Source of the DNA: Ignavibacteria bacterium
Lineage (GTDB): Bacteria; Bacteroidota; Ignavibacteria; Ignavibacteriales; Melioribacteraceae
Assembly (NCBI GenBank): GCA_027347805.1
Contig: DAIEQP010000263.1
Coordinates: 1 to 19,356 of the forward strand
Reading direction: 5' to 3'
Length of the DNA: 19,356 bases
Shown here piece by piece: positions 8,223 to 15,886 of this stretch. Every line of letters starts with the position of its first letter. Within the stretch, counting starts at the first letter, position 1. Position numbers and translations under genes: made by a program. The notes beneath the pieces are model-generated. The model did no database searches. It saw only the letters and a list, made by a program, of their open reading frames with translations, and was not told where the DNA came from.

Positions 8223-9956
8223 TCATCTGCTCCAAACCGAAGGGTCAGTTCCTTCAATCAATCTTTCTTTGTTTGCTTTACGGCTTGGTTTTCCTGCAGA
8301 ACTTTTTATTAGCCATCTTGGTGGCACTAAATAAACTTTTGAAATGTTAACATCGATGCTCATGCCGGCTCTAAGTACAGCCATGCGTACTTTATTTTTT
8401 TCAGCTTCAGTTTCAACTTTTGTTTCTGCAACAACTGAAACAAGCTCGGTACCCATTGTTTCATCATCCTGTCCAAATGCAATAACTCTTCCTGGTATTA
8501 CTCCTTGAGCCTGGTTTACTGCGTCTTCAATATCTTCAGGATAAATATTTTTACCGGCAACAATAATTATGTCTTTCTTTCTTCCGATAACGAAAAACTC
8601 GTCATTGTATATAAATCCGTAATCACCGGATAAGAACCAGCCCTCTTTTAAAACCTCGGCAGTTTTCTCGGGATAATTTCTATAGCCGTCAAACATTGAT
8701 TGTGAACTGACAACAAATTCACCGACTGATCCAGTTGACAATTCGTTTTTGTTTTCATCAACAACTTTTGCTTTACATCCTTCAATTAATCTTCCGCTTG
8801 AAACACAGTAACGCTTAACTGAATATTCATCGGCAAATTTCAAAATACCTTTAGCAAGTTCATTTCTATCAACCACCAACTCTGTAATCGGTTTCCCGAG
8901 TTCTGTAACAACAAGTGCCATTGTAATTTCTGCCATTCCATAAACACAAGCCAGTACATTTGGCTTTAATCCGTATTTAGAAAATCTATCAACAAATCTC
9001 TGGTGGCTGTAATGTCTTATTGGTTCACTGCCATTTAAAACTGTGCGGACAGATGACAGATCTATTCCCCGCAATTCCTCATCTGGAATTTTATCCGCCA
9101 TTATGTTGTAGGCGAAATTAGGCAGACAAGTAATTGTTCCTTTTTCTTTTGTTATTGCTTCTAGTAAAATTACAGGGGCAATAACCCATTGAAACGGATC
9201 CATGTGAACCGTAGGAACTCCAAGCGTAAGTGGAATAAGAAATGCTGCAATCAACCCAAAATCGTGATACAGAGGAAGCCAGTTTACAATTTTATCTTCA
9301 GGTGTAAGTTTTAAAGCTTTGCCCAGTGCAGTTATGTGCCGGTTAATAGCTAAATGAGAAAGCATCACAGGCTTTTGTAAGCCTGTTGTACCGGATGAAT
9401 GCTGAAGAAGCACAGGTTCGGTACTAAATATTGAATTTGAAACTGCTTCTATTTCGCTATCAATTTTATAATCAATCTCATTGTCTAAAGCCCATTCAAG
9501 AGGAAAAAGAATTTTCTTAATTGTACTTCCCGGTTTTTCAACCAGTGGAGTTATTAATGGTTCAAGTTCTCTTTCAGTAAGTATGTAATGAAGACCTGAA
9601 CGCTGAGACATTCCTTCTATACCCTGACGAAATTTATCCGGATGCAATCTTGGATTCGGATATGCTAATACAGCCGGTAATGCACCGGTTCTTGAAACAC
9701 CAAGATATATGGGATAGAAGAATGGATTATGCCTAATTATTATTGCACAAACCTGATCCTTTTCAACGCCTGCTGCTTTTATAAATGCAGAATATTTTCT
9801 GGCTGTATCAATTAATTTTTTGTAATTCCAGCGGAACGGTTCTTCACCTGCAACCCAATGAACAATAGCTTCCCGATCTGGATTATTCCGGGCGTTATAA
9901 ACCCATCTTTGCCAAAGAGTTTTTTGTTCATTAAGGTCAAGGCTAAAGTTTATCAT
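8223..9956 (-). CDS. Acyl-AMP ligase, FAAL-like (copy 2, paralogue of copy 1)
   Basis: A 577-residue paralogue of the downstream ligase that aligns with it from end to end: shared LWQRW start, AGEEPFRW, PAVLAYPNPRLHPDKFRQG, and a common tail ending in VWSR. Motifs: HSSGTTGLQKP beginning at His186, NWLPLYHDFGLI (Phe where copy 1 has Met), YGMAEIT, SGDYG in place of TGDYG, GRKKDIIIVAGKNIYPEDIE, and catalytic Lys556 in KSSAGKPSR. It appears catalytically complete. Differences cluster in parts likely to line the acyl pocket, for example CLPNFAYN versus CWQPNFAYN and NGSEPIRHYS versus NCSEPVRSES, which would allow a different substrate. It starts 10 bp after the TAG stop of the SGNH gene. An ancient tandem duplication followed by divergence is the likely origin. 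A role in loading the single ACP is inferred. Confidence 0.92.
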   Translation of the reverse strand: MINFSLDLNEQKTLWQRWVYNARNNPDREAIVHWVAGEEPFRWNYKKLIDTARKYSAFIKAAGVEKDQVCAIIIRHNPFFYPIYLGVSRTGALPAVLAYPNPRLHPDKFRQGIEGMSQRSGLHYILTERELEPLITPLVEKPGSTIKKILFPLEWALDNEIDYKIDSEIEAVSNSIFSTEPVLLQHSSGTTGLQKPVMLSHLAINRHITALGKALKLTPEDKIVNWLPLYHDFGLIAAFLIPLTLGVPTVHMDPFQWVIAPVILLEAITKEKGTITCLPNFAYNIMADKIPDEELRGIDLSSVRTVLNGSEPIRHYSHQRFVDRFSKYGLKPNVLACVYGMAEITMALVVTELGKPITELVVDRNELAKGILKFADEYSVKRYCVSSGRLIEGCKAKVVDENKNELSTGSVGEFVVSSQSMFDGYRNYPEKTAEVLKEGWFLSGDYGFIYNDEFFVIGRKKDIIIVAGKNIYPEDIEDAVNQAQGVIPGRVIAFGQDDETMGTELVSVVAETKVETEAEKNKVRMAVLRAGMSIDVNISKVYLVPPRWLIKSSAGKPSRKANKERLIEGTDPSVWSR

Positions 9957-9966
9957 TGATCACTCA

Positions 9967-11376
9967 CTAGTTCGCTTTACTATATTCATCCAGTAAAGCA
10001 TCCGTAAATAATTGTGATACTTTTTTAGCTCCTTGATCATTGAAATGAATATAATCTTTAAATGCCAATGGAGGAACTGCATTTACCCAGTTTGGCATTG
10101 AGTTGGCGCCTCCCATTGCTTCAAACAAACTCCAGAATGCAATACTTGTAGTTCTTGCAATGTTTTTTTGCGAATCAAGCAGACGAAGTATTGTTGGATC
10201 TGTTACAAAGTCTGAACCTTTCTTGGTAGATTTATCATGAATGGAAACGAGTATAATACTTGCTTTTGGGAAAACTGTTTTGAAATTGTTTACAACTTTT
10301 ATCATTTCTCTTTCGTACCATGAATAATCTGCTTTATTACCCGCAATGTTTAATCCAAACTCAAGTATGATGAGTTTATAATCCATATATTTTGCAAAAT
10401 CTTTCAGCAATGCTGGACTTATGTTAAGCAGATCAACGCCGCTGTTTCCTCTTAATGGAAAATTATCAACATAAACACCCGGTTCATTTTCTAACGAAAC
10501 ACCGAATACCAATGCCTGGTCTGCAACCGGAAATGTTATTTTTACTGAACGGGCTTTTCCTTTTGGTTTTAAAACTAATTCCTGTAAACTGCCGCCGGGA
10601 GTAAGTGCAGCGGTTTGAGGAGCGCTTCCGTCAAATGAATATGAAATGCTTGAAGGTTTTGCGTTTGTGTAATAAAGTTTTACTGTGCTGAAATCCCGCA
10701 AGTATCTTCTTAATGGTGTAGTCTCATATTGCACCCATGCATCATTTCCTTTGGGAATGTTTGCTTCGCCGCTGATTCCAAGGGGTAATCCTTTTGGATT
10801 GCTAGTATATAGTGATGCAGATTCCCAATTACCTTGAGAGAAAGAATGCTTTGTTGTGGATCTGAATGAAATATCCTGAGATACAATTCCAAGCCATCCG
10901 GCACCATTGCCTCCCATCTTTGTCTGTAAAATTTCTCTGATATCAGCAGTAACTAAATCACCTTCAATTGCCGAATCGCCAAAGTGAGCAACGCGAATGC
11001 TTTTCTGTTTTGCAAGTTTTACAGCCTCGAAAAAATAATTCAGCTGTTTTAAATCTCCCGTTAATGGTGTCTTTTTTCCTTGTAGTTCTAATGCAGCAGG
11101 TGAAGATGAATTTTCTTTTTCGCCCTCAAAAAAATTTGTTAGAAAATTCATAGAAGCAAAATTAAAACGGGGATGAGTATATAGATTATTAATTGCCGGT
11201 TGTTCAACCTGAATATTTTTAATATCTATTAATACGTCAACAGTTCTAATAGTAAAATTAATTTGTGGAATTAAATATTCTATCTTAACAAAAGAAAGCG
11301 CTATAAGCATTACAGCAGTTAAAGCAACAATATATAGCGGCTGTTTAATTTTGTTATCGTTCATTTTAGTTTCCAT
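9967..11376 (-). CDS. Membrane-anchored SGNH-family protein (DltD/AlgJ/PatB-like role)
   Basis: A 469-residue protein with one N-terminal membrane segment (about 13-36) and a periplasmic remainder. SGNH blocks are present: GDS with Ser135 (133-135), the block II Gly in RGNSG (309-313), GLN with Asn343 (341-343) and DYIH with Asp441 and His444. About 170 residues separate blocks I and II. The middle part (roughly 200-300) is rich in predicted beta structure and could be an inserted carbohydrate-binding module, as in the peptidoglycan O-acetylesterase Ape1; this is inference. In MBOAT systems such proteins transfer the exported acyl group to a polymer or remove it. The position directly before the ligase-ligase-ACP-MBOAT genes supports the transferase role. 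The start may be ATG 11376 or the in-frame ATG at 11364, which has a slightly better upstream GGA. Acceptor unknown. Confidence 0.85.
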   Translation of the reverse strand: METKMNDNKIKQPLYIVALTAVMLIALSFVKIEYLIPQINFTIRTVDVLIDIKNIQVEQPAINNLYTHPRFNFASMNFLTNFFEGEKENSSSPAALELQGKKTPLTGDLKQLNYFFEAVKLAKQKSIRVAHFGDSAIEGDLVTADIREILQTKMGGNGAGWLGIVSQDISFRSTTKHSFSQGNWESASLYTSNPKGLPLGISGEANIPKGNDAWVQYETTPLRRYLRDFSTVKLYYTNAKPSSISYSFDGSAPQTAALTPGGSLQELVLKPKGKARSVKITFPVADQALVFGVSLENEPGVYVDNFPLRGNSGVDLLNISPALLKDFAKYMDYKLIILEFGLNIAGNKADYSWYEREMIKVVNNFKTVFPKASIILVSIHDKSTKKGSDFVTDPTILRLLDSQKNIARTTSIAFWSLFEAMGGANSMPNWVNAVPPLAFKDYIHFNDQGAKKVSQLFTDALLDEYSKAN

Positions 11377-11393
11377 CTATTATTTTAAAATTT

Positions 11394-11684
11394 TTATGAT
11401 TCATTGTAAGTTTTGTTTTTCCAGTACCACCATTTAAGCTTCTCTTTTTCCAATTTTTTCTCTGTTGCGTAGTAAACAGCACAGCGAAAAGTGTAAAGCA
11501 AACATGGATCTTGAATTATACCTGCTAATTTATTTGATCTTTTGTACAACAATGCAGGATTTTTTCCATTTAAATCAGAAATTTTCCGAATTCCGATATT
11601 CCACAAGTCAAGTGAAATTGATTTGCCGATACCGGGAATCTGCTGAAGCTCTTTTAATATTTCCTTTTGGCTCAGCCCTGTCAT
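11394..11684 (-). CDS. Cdd1-like helix-hairpin-helix protein ('pathogenicity locus' family)
   Basis: A 96-residue protein that matches the Cdd1 family. A helix-hairpin-helix with LQQIPGIGKSISLDLWNIGI lies at residues 13-32. A second segment, SDLNGKNPALLYKRSNKLAG, follows, then the conserved DPCLLYTFRCAVYYA and a C-terminal LKWWYWKN. The HhH element normally binds DNA non-specifically through its hairpin, but the function of this family is not established and the pathogenicity name is historical. It begins 2 bp after the TAA of the upstream GDSL gene and ends 17 bp before the next start, so it is embedded in the envelope acylation operon. It has no signal peptide or membrane segment and is presumably cytoplasmic. 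No Shine-Dalgarno site is visible; translational coupling to the preceding stop is likely. Confidence 0.85.
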   Translation of the reverse strand: MTGLSQKEILKELQQIPGIGKSISLDLWNIGIRKISDLNGKNPALLYKRSNKLAGIIQDPCLLYTFRCAVYYATEKKLEKEKLKWWYWKNKTYNES

Positions 11685-11686
11685 GT

Positions 11687-12397
11687 TTATAATTTATATT
11701 TCTGTAAAATTTTTTCGACTTCACGTGCCCAAATTCTATATGGTCTGGCATTAAAATGAATTCCATCCCAGGTATATTCATCTTTCAGAAATCCGGCTTG
11801 AGATATTGATGGAAGTAAATCTATGCAATCAATTTTATTCAATTTGGCATAATCAGATAAAAGTTTGTTGAGTTTATCTACCTCACGGTTTCTGCCGGCA
11901 TTTACTTCCGGTTTAACACCCTGATCTTTAGCATAGTTCTGAGCGGCATAAGTGGTAAGCTGAATTACTGGAATTATATTTTTTGCCTTAAACTGCTTAA
12001 TAATTCTTACATAAACATTAAAAATATCTTCAACCGGTGTCCAGTTGTAAATGTCATTTAATCCACCCATAATAAAAACGATTTTGGGATTATAACGAAA
12101 AACATAATTTAACCTTGCTTCATAACCTCTAAGCACGTCACCTGTAATTCCCATTTCAAGTACATTATTTCTGCCTAATAATTCTGTCCATACACCGCCG
12201 TGTGTCAGTGAATTTCCGAGCATTATAATGTCAATCTGGCGGATCTTATAAGTATCGTAAAGTTCAAGTTGCCTTCCATATAACGGATTGGATTTATAGC
12301 GTAATGAATCGGTCAATGCAACTTTGGATTGAGCAAAAGATATTACTGAAATTAAAAATAAAAGGAAAAATGGAATGAGTCTTTTGTTAAGGAGCAT
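11687..12397 (-). CDS. Secreted GDSL/SGNH hydrolase
   Basis: A 236-residue protein with a clear signal peptide: MLLNKR, a hydrophobic core to about residue 20, and likely cleavage after FAQ near 22-23. The SGNH blocks are GNSLTHGG with Ser63 (61-68; Asn replaces Asp of GDS, a common variant), the block II Gly in GITGD (83-87), GGLND with Asn114 (111-115) and DGIH with Asp211 and His214. The compact size, without an inserted domain, resembles bacterial platelet-activating-factor acetylhydrolase-like and lysophospholipase L1-like esterases. It is exported and could deacylate what the downstream MBOAT/SGNH pair acylates, or have an independent role in carbohydrate ester cleavage. It is the first gene of the seven-gene minus-strand run; the 90-bp gap upstream probably holds the promoter. 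Confidence 0.9.
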   Translation of the reverse strand: MLLNKRLIPFFLLFLISVISFAQSKVALTDSLRYKSNPLYGRQLELYDTYKIRQIDIIMLGNSLTHGGVWTELLGRNNVLEMGITGDVLRGYEARLNYVFRYNPKIVFIMGGLNDIYNWTPVEDIFNVYVRIIKQFKAKNIIPVIQLTTYAAQNYAKDQGVKPEVNAGRNREVDKLNKLLSDYAKLNKIDCIDLLPSISQAGFLKDEYTWDGIHFNARPYRIWAREVEKILQKYKL

Positions 12398-12460
12398 AGA
12401 TGTTTCTCGGCAGTACTTTCACATAATTATTAGTTAGTATTTGAAAGATAAGGTTATCGA

Positions 12461-12489
12461 AAATAAAACAAAAGCGGCGGACTTTGTTT
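12461..12489 (-). terminator. Probable weak terminator after the coiled-coil gene
   Basis: Arms AAACAAAAG (12466-12474) and CTTTGTTT (12482-12489) pair over 8 bp with one bulged A around the GC-rich loop CGGCGGA. On the minus strand the hairpin is followed by TTTATTTT. The stem overlaps the TAA stop codon of the coiled-coil gene. It would separate that gene from the acylation operon, but the stem is AT-rich and may be leaky. Confidence 0.35.
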
Positions 12490-14158
12490 AATTCTCTGTT
12501 GTTTTCGGTGAATCGGTTTTTTTCTCGTGTTCGGAGATCTTAAATCGTAAGTTTTTCTCCATGGCAATCATTTCGGAAATCTTTGCTGTGTATTCCTCTT
12601 TCTGGGTGTCGTACTTTACTATTTCCTCTTTTAATGCCCACAATTCACTCTTTAGATCAGTAACCCGTTTATCTAATTCACCAAATTCTTTTGTAAGAAG
12701 TGCAATTTCACCGGAAATTTTCGATTTACTTTCAGTCATCCTGGAATAATCTTCTTCTGTCTGCTGCAATATTTGCTTTAGTTCTTTCTGAAGTAAATCT
12801 TTCTTGTTTTCAAGTAAACCAATCTCGGTATTTAACTTTTGCGACAGGAACTTTTGAACTGCATTCTCTTCTTTTAGCTTTAGCAATTCTTGATTAAGAA
12901 TTGTTTGTTCTTCTTTTAGATTCGAAAGAATCAATTCGGCGGCAGATCTTTCTTTTTGAAGAACTTTAGTTAAACCGCCATATTCTGCTACCTGGGTTGT
13001 TTTTTCAAGAAGGATTCTTTCTTTGCTAACAAGTTCTTTTTCTTTCTCTATAATTTCCTGTCTTAATGCACTTAATTTCTCTTTATAGCCGTTAAGCTCT
13101 TCACCAAATTCTGAAAATATTACTGTTAGGTTATTTTCAATTTTTAAATGATTCTCTTCAAGATCAATTCTTTTCTTTTCCAGATCTTCAACAACTTTTT
13201 GGTTTTGTTCTACCGCAGATGATAGATGTTCTTCTTCGTTTTTTAACCTGAGAATTTTTTCCTGTATTTCATTTTTTATAAGATCGAACTTGAGAACCTC
13301 ATCCTGAAGAAAGTTTTTTCTGTCAGATAATTGTTTTATCTCATCTTCAATTTTTTTGCTTGTTTCTCTGGCAAAATTGTAATGTGAATCAAATTCATTA
13401 AATTCTTTCTGTTTGGTACGGAGCTCGTCCAGTATTGAATCCCGTTTTTCAGAAAATTCGTTGAATAGTTTTTCTTTTTCGGAAAGCTGTGCAACAATTG
13501 CAGAAAGTGAAGTTTCAAGGTTGTTCTTAATTTCTTCACTTAACGTAATTTTTTCATCAAGCTGTTTTATTATTTCGTTGCGTTTTAGCTCTTCATTTTT
13601 AAAATAGTTTAATTTTTCGGCCCATTCGTTTTCAGCCTTCCTTATTCTTTGAGCAGATTCTTCAGCGTCATTTTCATAACGGGAAATTATGTTTTGTATT
13701 CGTTCTTCCTCAATACGCAGCGATTCCAATTTGCTGTTTAGCGAGTTTTCCTCTTCATAAATGAGAGAGATTTTACGATTCAGTTCTTGAAGCTCAATCT
13801 CCTTGTCTTCAATCTCCTGCATTTTTTGTTTATTGATGGATGAATCGACTTCTAAGGTTTGAACTGAAGATGCTAATGAATTTTTATTTACTTCAAGATT
13901 TTGGATTGCATCGTTTAATTCGGAAATTCTATCGGCTTTTGCGGCTATTTCTTCCGTTAAATTTTGAAGCCTGTTCTTTTCCGATTCAGATTGTTTCTGC
14001 AGCTCGTTAAGTTCGGCTTTCGCTTCAACAATTTTCTTTTCTAACTCAACTACAGATTGATTTTTTTGAAGAAGGGTATGAAGAGTGTTTTTTAATTCAT
14101 CGTTTTCTTCAACTAATTTTTCGATTTCACCTTTTGCCTTAGAAGAAAAAAGACTCAT
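12488..14158 (-). CDS. Long coiled-coil protein of unknown function
   Basis: A 556-residue protein that is almost entirely heptad-repeat coiled coil, very rich in Glu, Lys, Leu, Asn, Gln and Ile, with few aromatic residues and almost no proline. There is no signal peptide, no membrane segment and no Walker motif, so it is neither an SMC ATPase nor Rad50, although searches would probably hit SMC-like proteins by composition alone. The N-terminus (MSLFSSKAKGEIEKLVEENDELK) is short before the heptads begin. The C-terminus is a short disordered tail rich in Lys, Ser and Thr. TAAGGAGT (14167-14174) is a strong Shine-Dalgarno site before ATG 14158, better than those of its neighbours, which suggests good expression. 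A cytoplasmic structural or scaffold role is the most that can be inferred. It lies between rfbA and the acylation operon on the same strand. Confidence 0.85.
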   Translation of the reverse strand: MSLFSSKAKGEIEKLVEENDELKNTLHTLLQKNQSVVELEKKIVEAKAELNELQKQSESEKNRLQNLTEEIAAKADRISELNDAIQNLEVNKNSLASSVQTLEVDSSINKQKMQEIEDKEIELQELNRKISLIYEEENSLNSKLESLRIEEERIQNIISRYENDAEESAQRIRKAENEWAEKLNYFKNEELKRNEIIKQLDEKITLSEEIKNNLETSLSAIVAQLSEKEKLFNEFSEKRDSILDELRTKQKEFNEFDSHYNFARETSKKIEDEIKQLSDRKNFLQDEVLKFDLIKNEIQEKILRLKNEEEHLSSAVEQNQKVVEDLEKKRIDLEENHLKIENNLTVIFSEFGEELNGYKEKLSALRQEIIEKEKELVSKERILLEKTTQVAEYGGLTKVLQKERSAAELILSNLKEEQTILNQELLKLKEENAVQKFLSQKLNTEIGLLENKKDLLQKELKQILQQTEEDYSRMTESKSKISGEIALLTKEFGELDKRVTDLKSELWALKEEIVKYDTQKEEYTAKISEMIAMEKNLRFKISEHEKKTDSPKTTEN

Positions 14159-14272
14159 TTAAATCCACTCCTTAACTCGTCAATTGGGAATTAATTAAAA
14201 CAAAGATAATAAACTTAAGATAATGTAGCTCATAATTATTGAAAATTGCGAATCGAAATCATTCTATTAAAA

Positions 14273-15139
14273 CTATTCTTCCTTTAAAATTCTTTCAAGA
14301 TAATCACGATATAAAGATTTGGGAATTGAACCAATTACTTTTTCAAATTGCGGTTTATCGATGAAACCTTTTATGTATGCGATTTCTTCAATACATGCGA
14401 CTTTCAATCCCTGCCTGTCTTCAATAACCCCAAAAAATTGGGCGGCTTTTAGCAGTGCTTCAGGCGTGCCGGTATCAAGCCATGCAACGCCGCGTCCTAC
14501 TTTTTCAACACCAAGCTCACCCCGTTCAAGATAGACCCTGTTTACGTCTGTTATCTCTAATTCACCCCGCGCGGATGGCTTCAGGTTTTTCGAAATTTCA
14601 ACAACTTTATTATCGTAAACATAAAGCCCCGGCACTGCGTAATTTGATCTTGGTGTTCTGGGTTTCTCTTCAATGCTGATTGCTCTTCCTGTTTGATCAA
14701 ATTCAACGATTCCATATCGCTCAGGATCTGTAACCTGGTATGCAAAAATTGTTGCGCCGGTTTTTAATTGATCAACAGCTTTGTAAAAGAAATCAAGTTT
14801 ACCATAAAAAATATTATCGCCAAGAATTAATGAAACAGGATCGCCGCCTATAAATTTATCGCCAAGTATAAATGATTGTGCAATTCCATTTGGCGCCGGC
14901 TGGACTACATATTCAATATTCAATCCGATATTGTTGCCATCGCCGAATAATTTTTTGTAAAGAGGAATTGTTTCATCGTTCGATATTATTAAAATATCTT
15001 TTATACCTGCGAGCATTAAAATTGAAAGCGGGTAATAAATCAGCGGCTTATCATAAATCGTTACAAGCTGTTTGCTGTATACTTTTGTCATTGGATACAT
15101 TCTTGTGCCCGAACCGCCCGCTAAAACAATTCCTTTCAT
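14273..15139 (-). CDS. rfbA: Glucose-1-phosphate thymidylyltransferase (RmlA/RfbA family)
   Basis: This enzyme makes dTDP-glucose from dTTP and glucose 1-phosphate, the first step to dTDP-L-rhamnose and other dTDP-sugars in the cytoplasm. The 288-residue length is standard. Motifs: nucleotide-binding GGSGTRMYPMTK (8-19), SKQLVTIYDKPLIYYPLS (22-39), QPAPNGIAQSF (80-90), LGDNIFYG with metal-binding Asp108 (106-113), VTDPERYGIVEFD (136-148) and EEKP (157-160). The first motif reads RMYPMT and the next SKQLVTIYDKP, a little off the common LxPxT and KQLLPVYDKP forms, but within the family. An AGGAAAT ribosome site precedes ATG 15139. The rest of the pathway (rmlB, rmlC, rmlD) is not adjacent and may lie elsewhere. 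It is divergent from hdrC and 114 bp upstream of the coiled-coil gene. Confidence 0.93.
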   Translation of the reverse strand: MKGIVLAGGSGTRMYPMTKVYSKQLVTIYDKPLIYYPLSILMLAGIKDILIISNDETIPLYKKLFGDGNNIGLNIEYVVQPAPNGIAQSFILGDKFIGGDPVSLILGDNIFYGKLDFFYKAVDQLKTGATIFAYQVTDPERYGIVEFDQTGRAISIEEKPRTPRSNYAVPGLYVYDNKVVEISKNLKPSARGELEITDVNRVYLERGELGVEKVGRGVAWLDTGTPEALLKAAQFFGVIEDRQGLKVACIEEIAYIKGFIDKPQFEKVIGSIPKSLYRDYLERILKEE

Positions 15140-15336
15140 CTGAATTTCCTATTTGTTATCGGTAATATATATTCTTTCATTTTAATTTTCTTTAATGATA
15201 AAATTTATTTCTGTTTTCTCACTCATTGGAAACGATTCTGGACATAAAACTTCTTTATCTCAACATTATTTTCTTGGAAATTTTTTGAAAGCAAAATAAG
15301 TTTCGTGTGTAAATTTTTTTCCAATCAGGAAATTAA
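15140..15336. promoter_or_regulatory. Divergent intergenic region between rfbA and the hdr operon
   Basis: This 197-bp AT-rich gap must hold promoters for both directions. For hdrC a candidate pair in the Bacteroidota style is TTGG (15274-15277) with TAAGTTTC (15297-15304), 19 nt apart and 33 bp before the ATG; the -7 element differs from TAnnTTTG at its last base. The heptamer TTGGAAA occurs at 15226-15232 and 15274-15280, and inverted (TTTCCAA) at 15318-15324. These are possible operator sites. No small gene is visible here. Confidence 0.35.
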
Positions 15337-15876
15337 ATGCACGCTCATAATACTCACGTCGAAACTCTTGCCGGCAAAATTGAAGAACTTACTTCACAAT
15401 CTGTAATGCAATGTTATCAATGCGGTAAATGTTCTGCGGGCTGCCCGGTAAGAAATTATATGGAAGATTCACCCAACCAGGTTATTCGTTATGTTCAATT
15501 AGGATTTGATGATGAAGCACTTCATTCATCCACGCCATGGCTTTGTGCAAGCTGTTTAACGTGCTCTTCACGCTGCCCGCAGAATTTTGATATAGCAAAA
15601 TTTATGGATGCAGTTAGGGAAGTTGCCCTTGAAATGGAAATTGATGTAAAAGAAAAAGATGTTAAAAAATTTCATGAAGCTTTTCTGAATCAAATAAAGA
15701 AAAACGGTAAAGCATTTGAATTCGGAATGGTGAGGGAGTATAAATTAAAAACTCTGAATCTGTTTCAGGACGTCGAGCTTTTTCCCGAAATGCTGTTAAA
15801 AGGGAAATTGAGTTTGTTACCGCACAAGAAGAAAGATATTAAACATATCAAGAAAGTATTTGATGAAATAAAATAG
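15337..15876 (+). CDS. hdrC: Heterodisulfide reductase subunit C-like iron-sulfur protein (HdrC)
   Basis: HdrC carries two [4Fe-4S] clusters that pass electrons between HdrA and HdrB. The 179-residue protein has two classical motifs: Cys26, 29, 32 and 36 in CYQCGKCSAGCP, and Cys70, 73, 76 and 80 in CASCLTCSSRCP. All eight ligands are present. The remainder is helical, with a lysine-rich C-terminus. The length matches soluble HdrC proteins, and no membrane anchor is seen, which separates it from HdrE or DsrM-type partners. AGGA at 15327-15330 precedes the ATG. It is the first gene of an operon with hdrB (10 bp downstream), hdrA and mvhD. In bacteria without methanogenesis the complex is thought to use another disulfide, ferredoxin or an unknown acceptor rather than CoM-S-S-CoB. 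Confidence 0.9.
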   Translation: MHAHNTHVETLAGKIEELTSQSVMQCYQCGKCSAGCPVRNYMEDSPNQVIRYVQLGFDDEALHSSTPWLCASCLTCSSRCPQNFDIAKFMDAVREVALEMEIDVKEKDVKKFHEAFLNQIKKNGKAFEFGMVREYKLKTLNLFQDVELFPEMLLKGKLSLLPHKKKDIKHIKKVFDEIK

Positions 15877-15886
15877 AGGCAGCTCC

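Noticed and set aside
11687..12397. Asn in place of Asp in the GDS block of the secreted SGNH hydrolase as a broken active site
   Set aside because: GNS is a frequent natural variant in this family and the nucleophile Ser, Asn and Asp-His residues are all present.
14872..15165. Long open frame antisense to the start of rfbA
   Set aside because: It lies wholly opposite a well-supported gene, has no ribosome site, and its product looks like no known protein.
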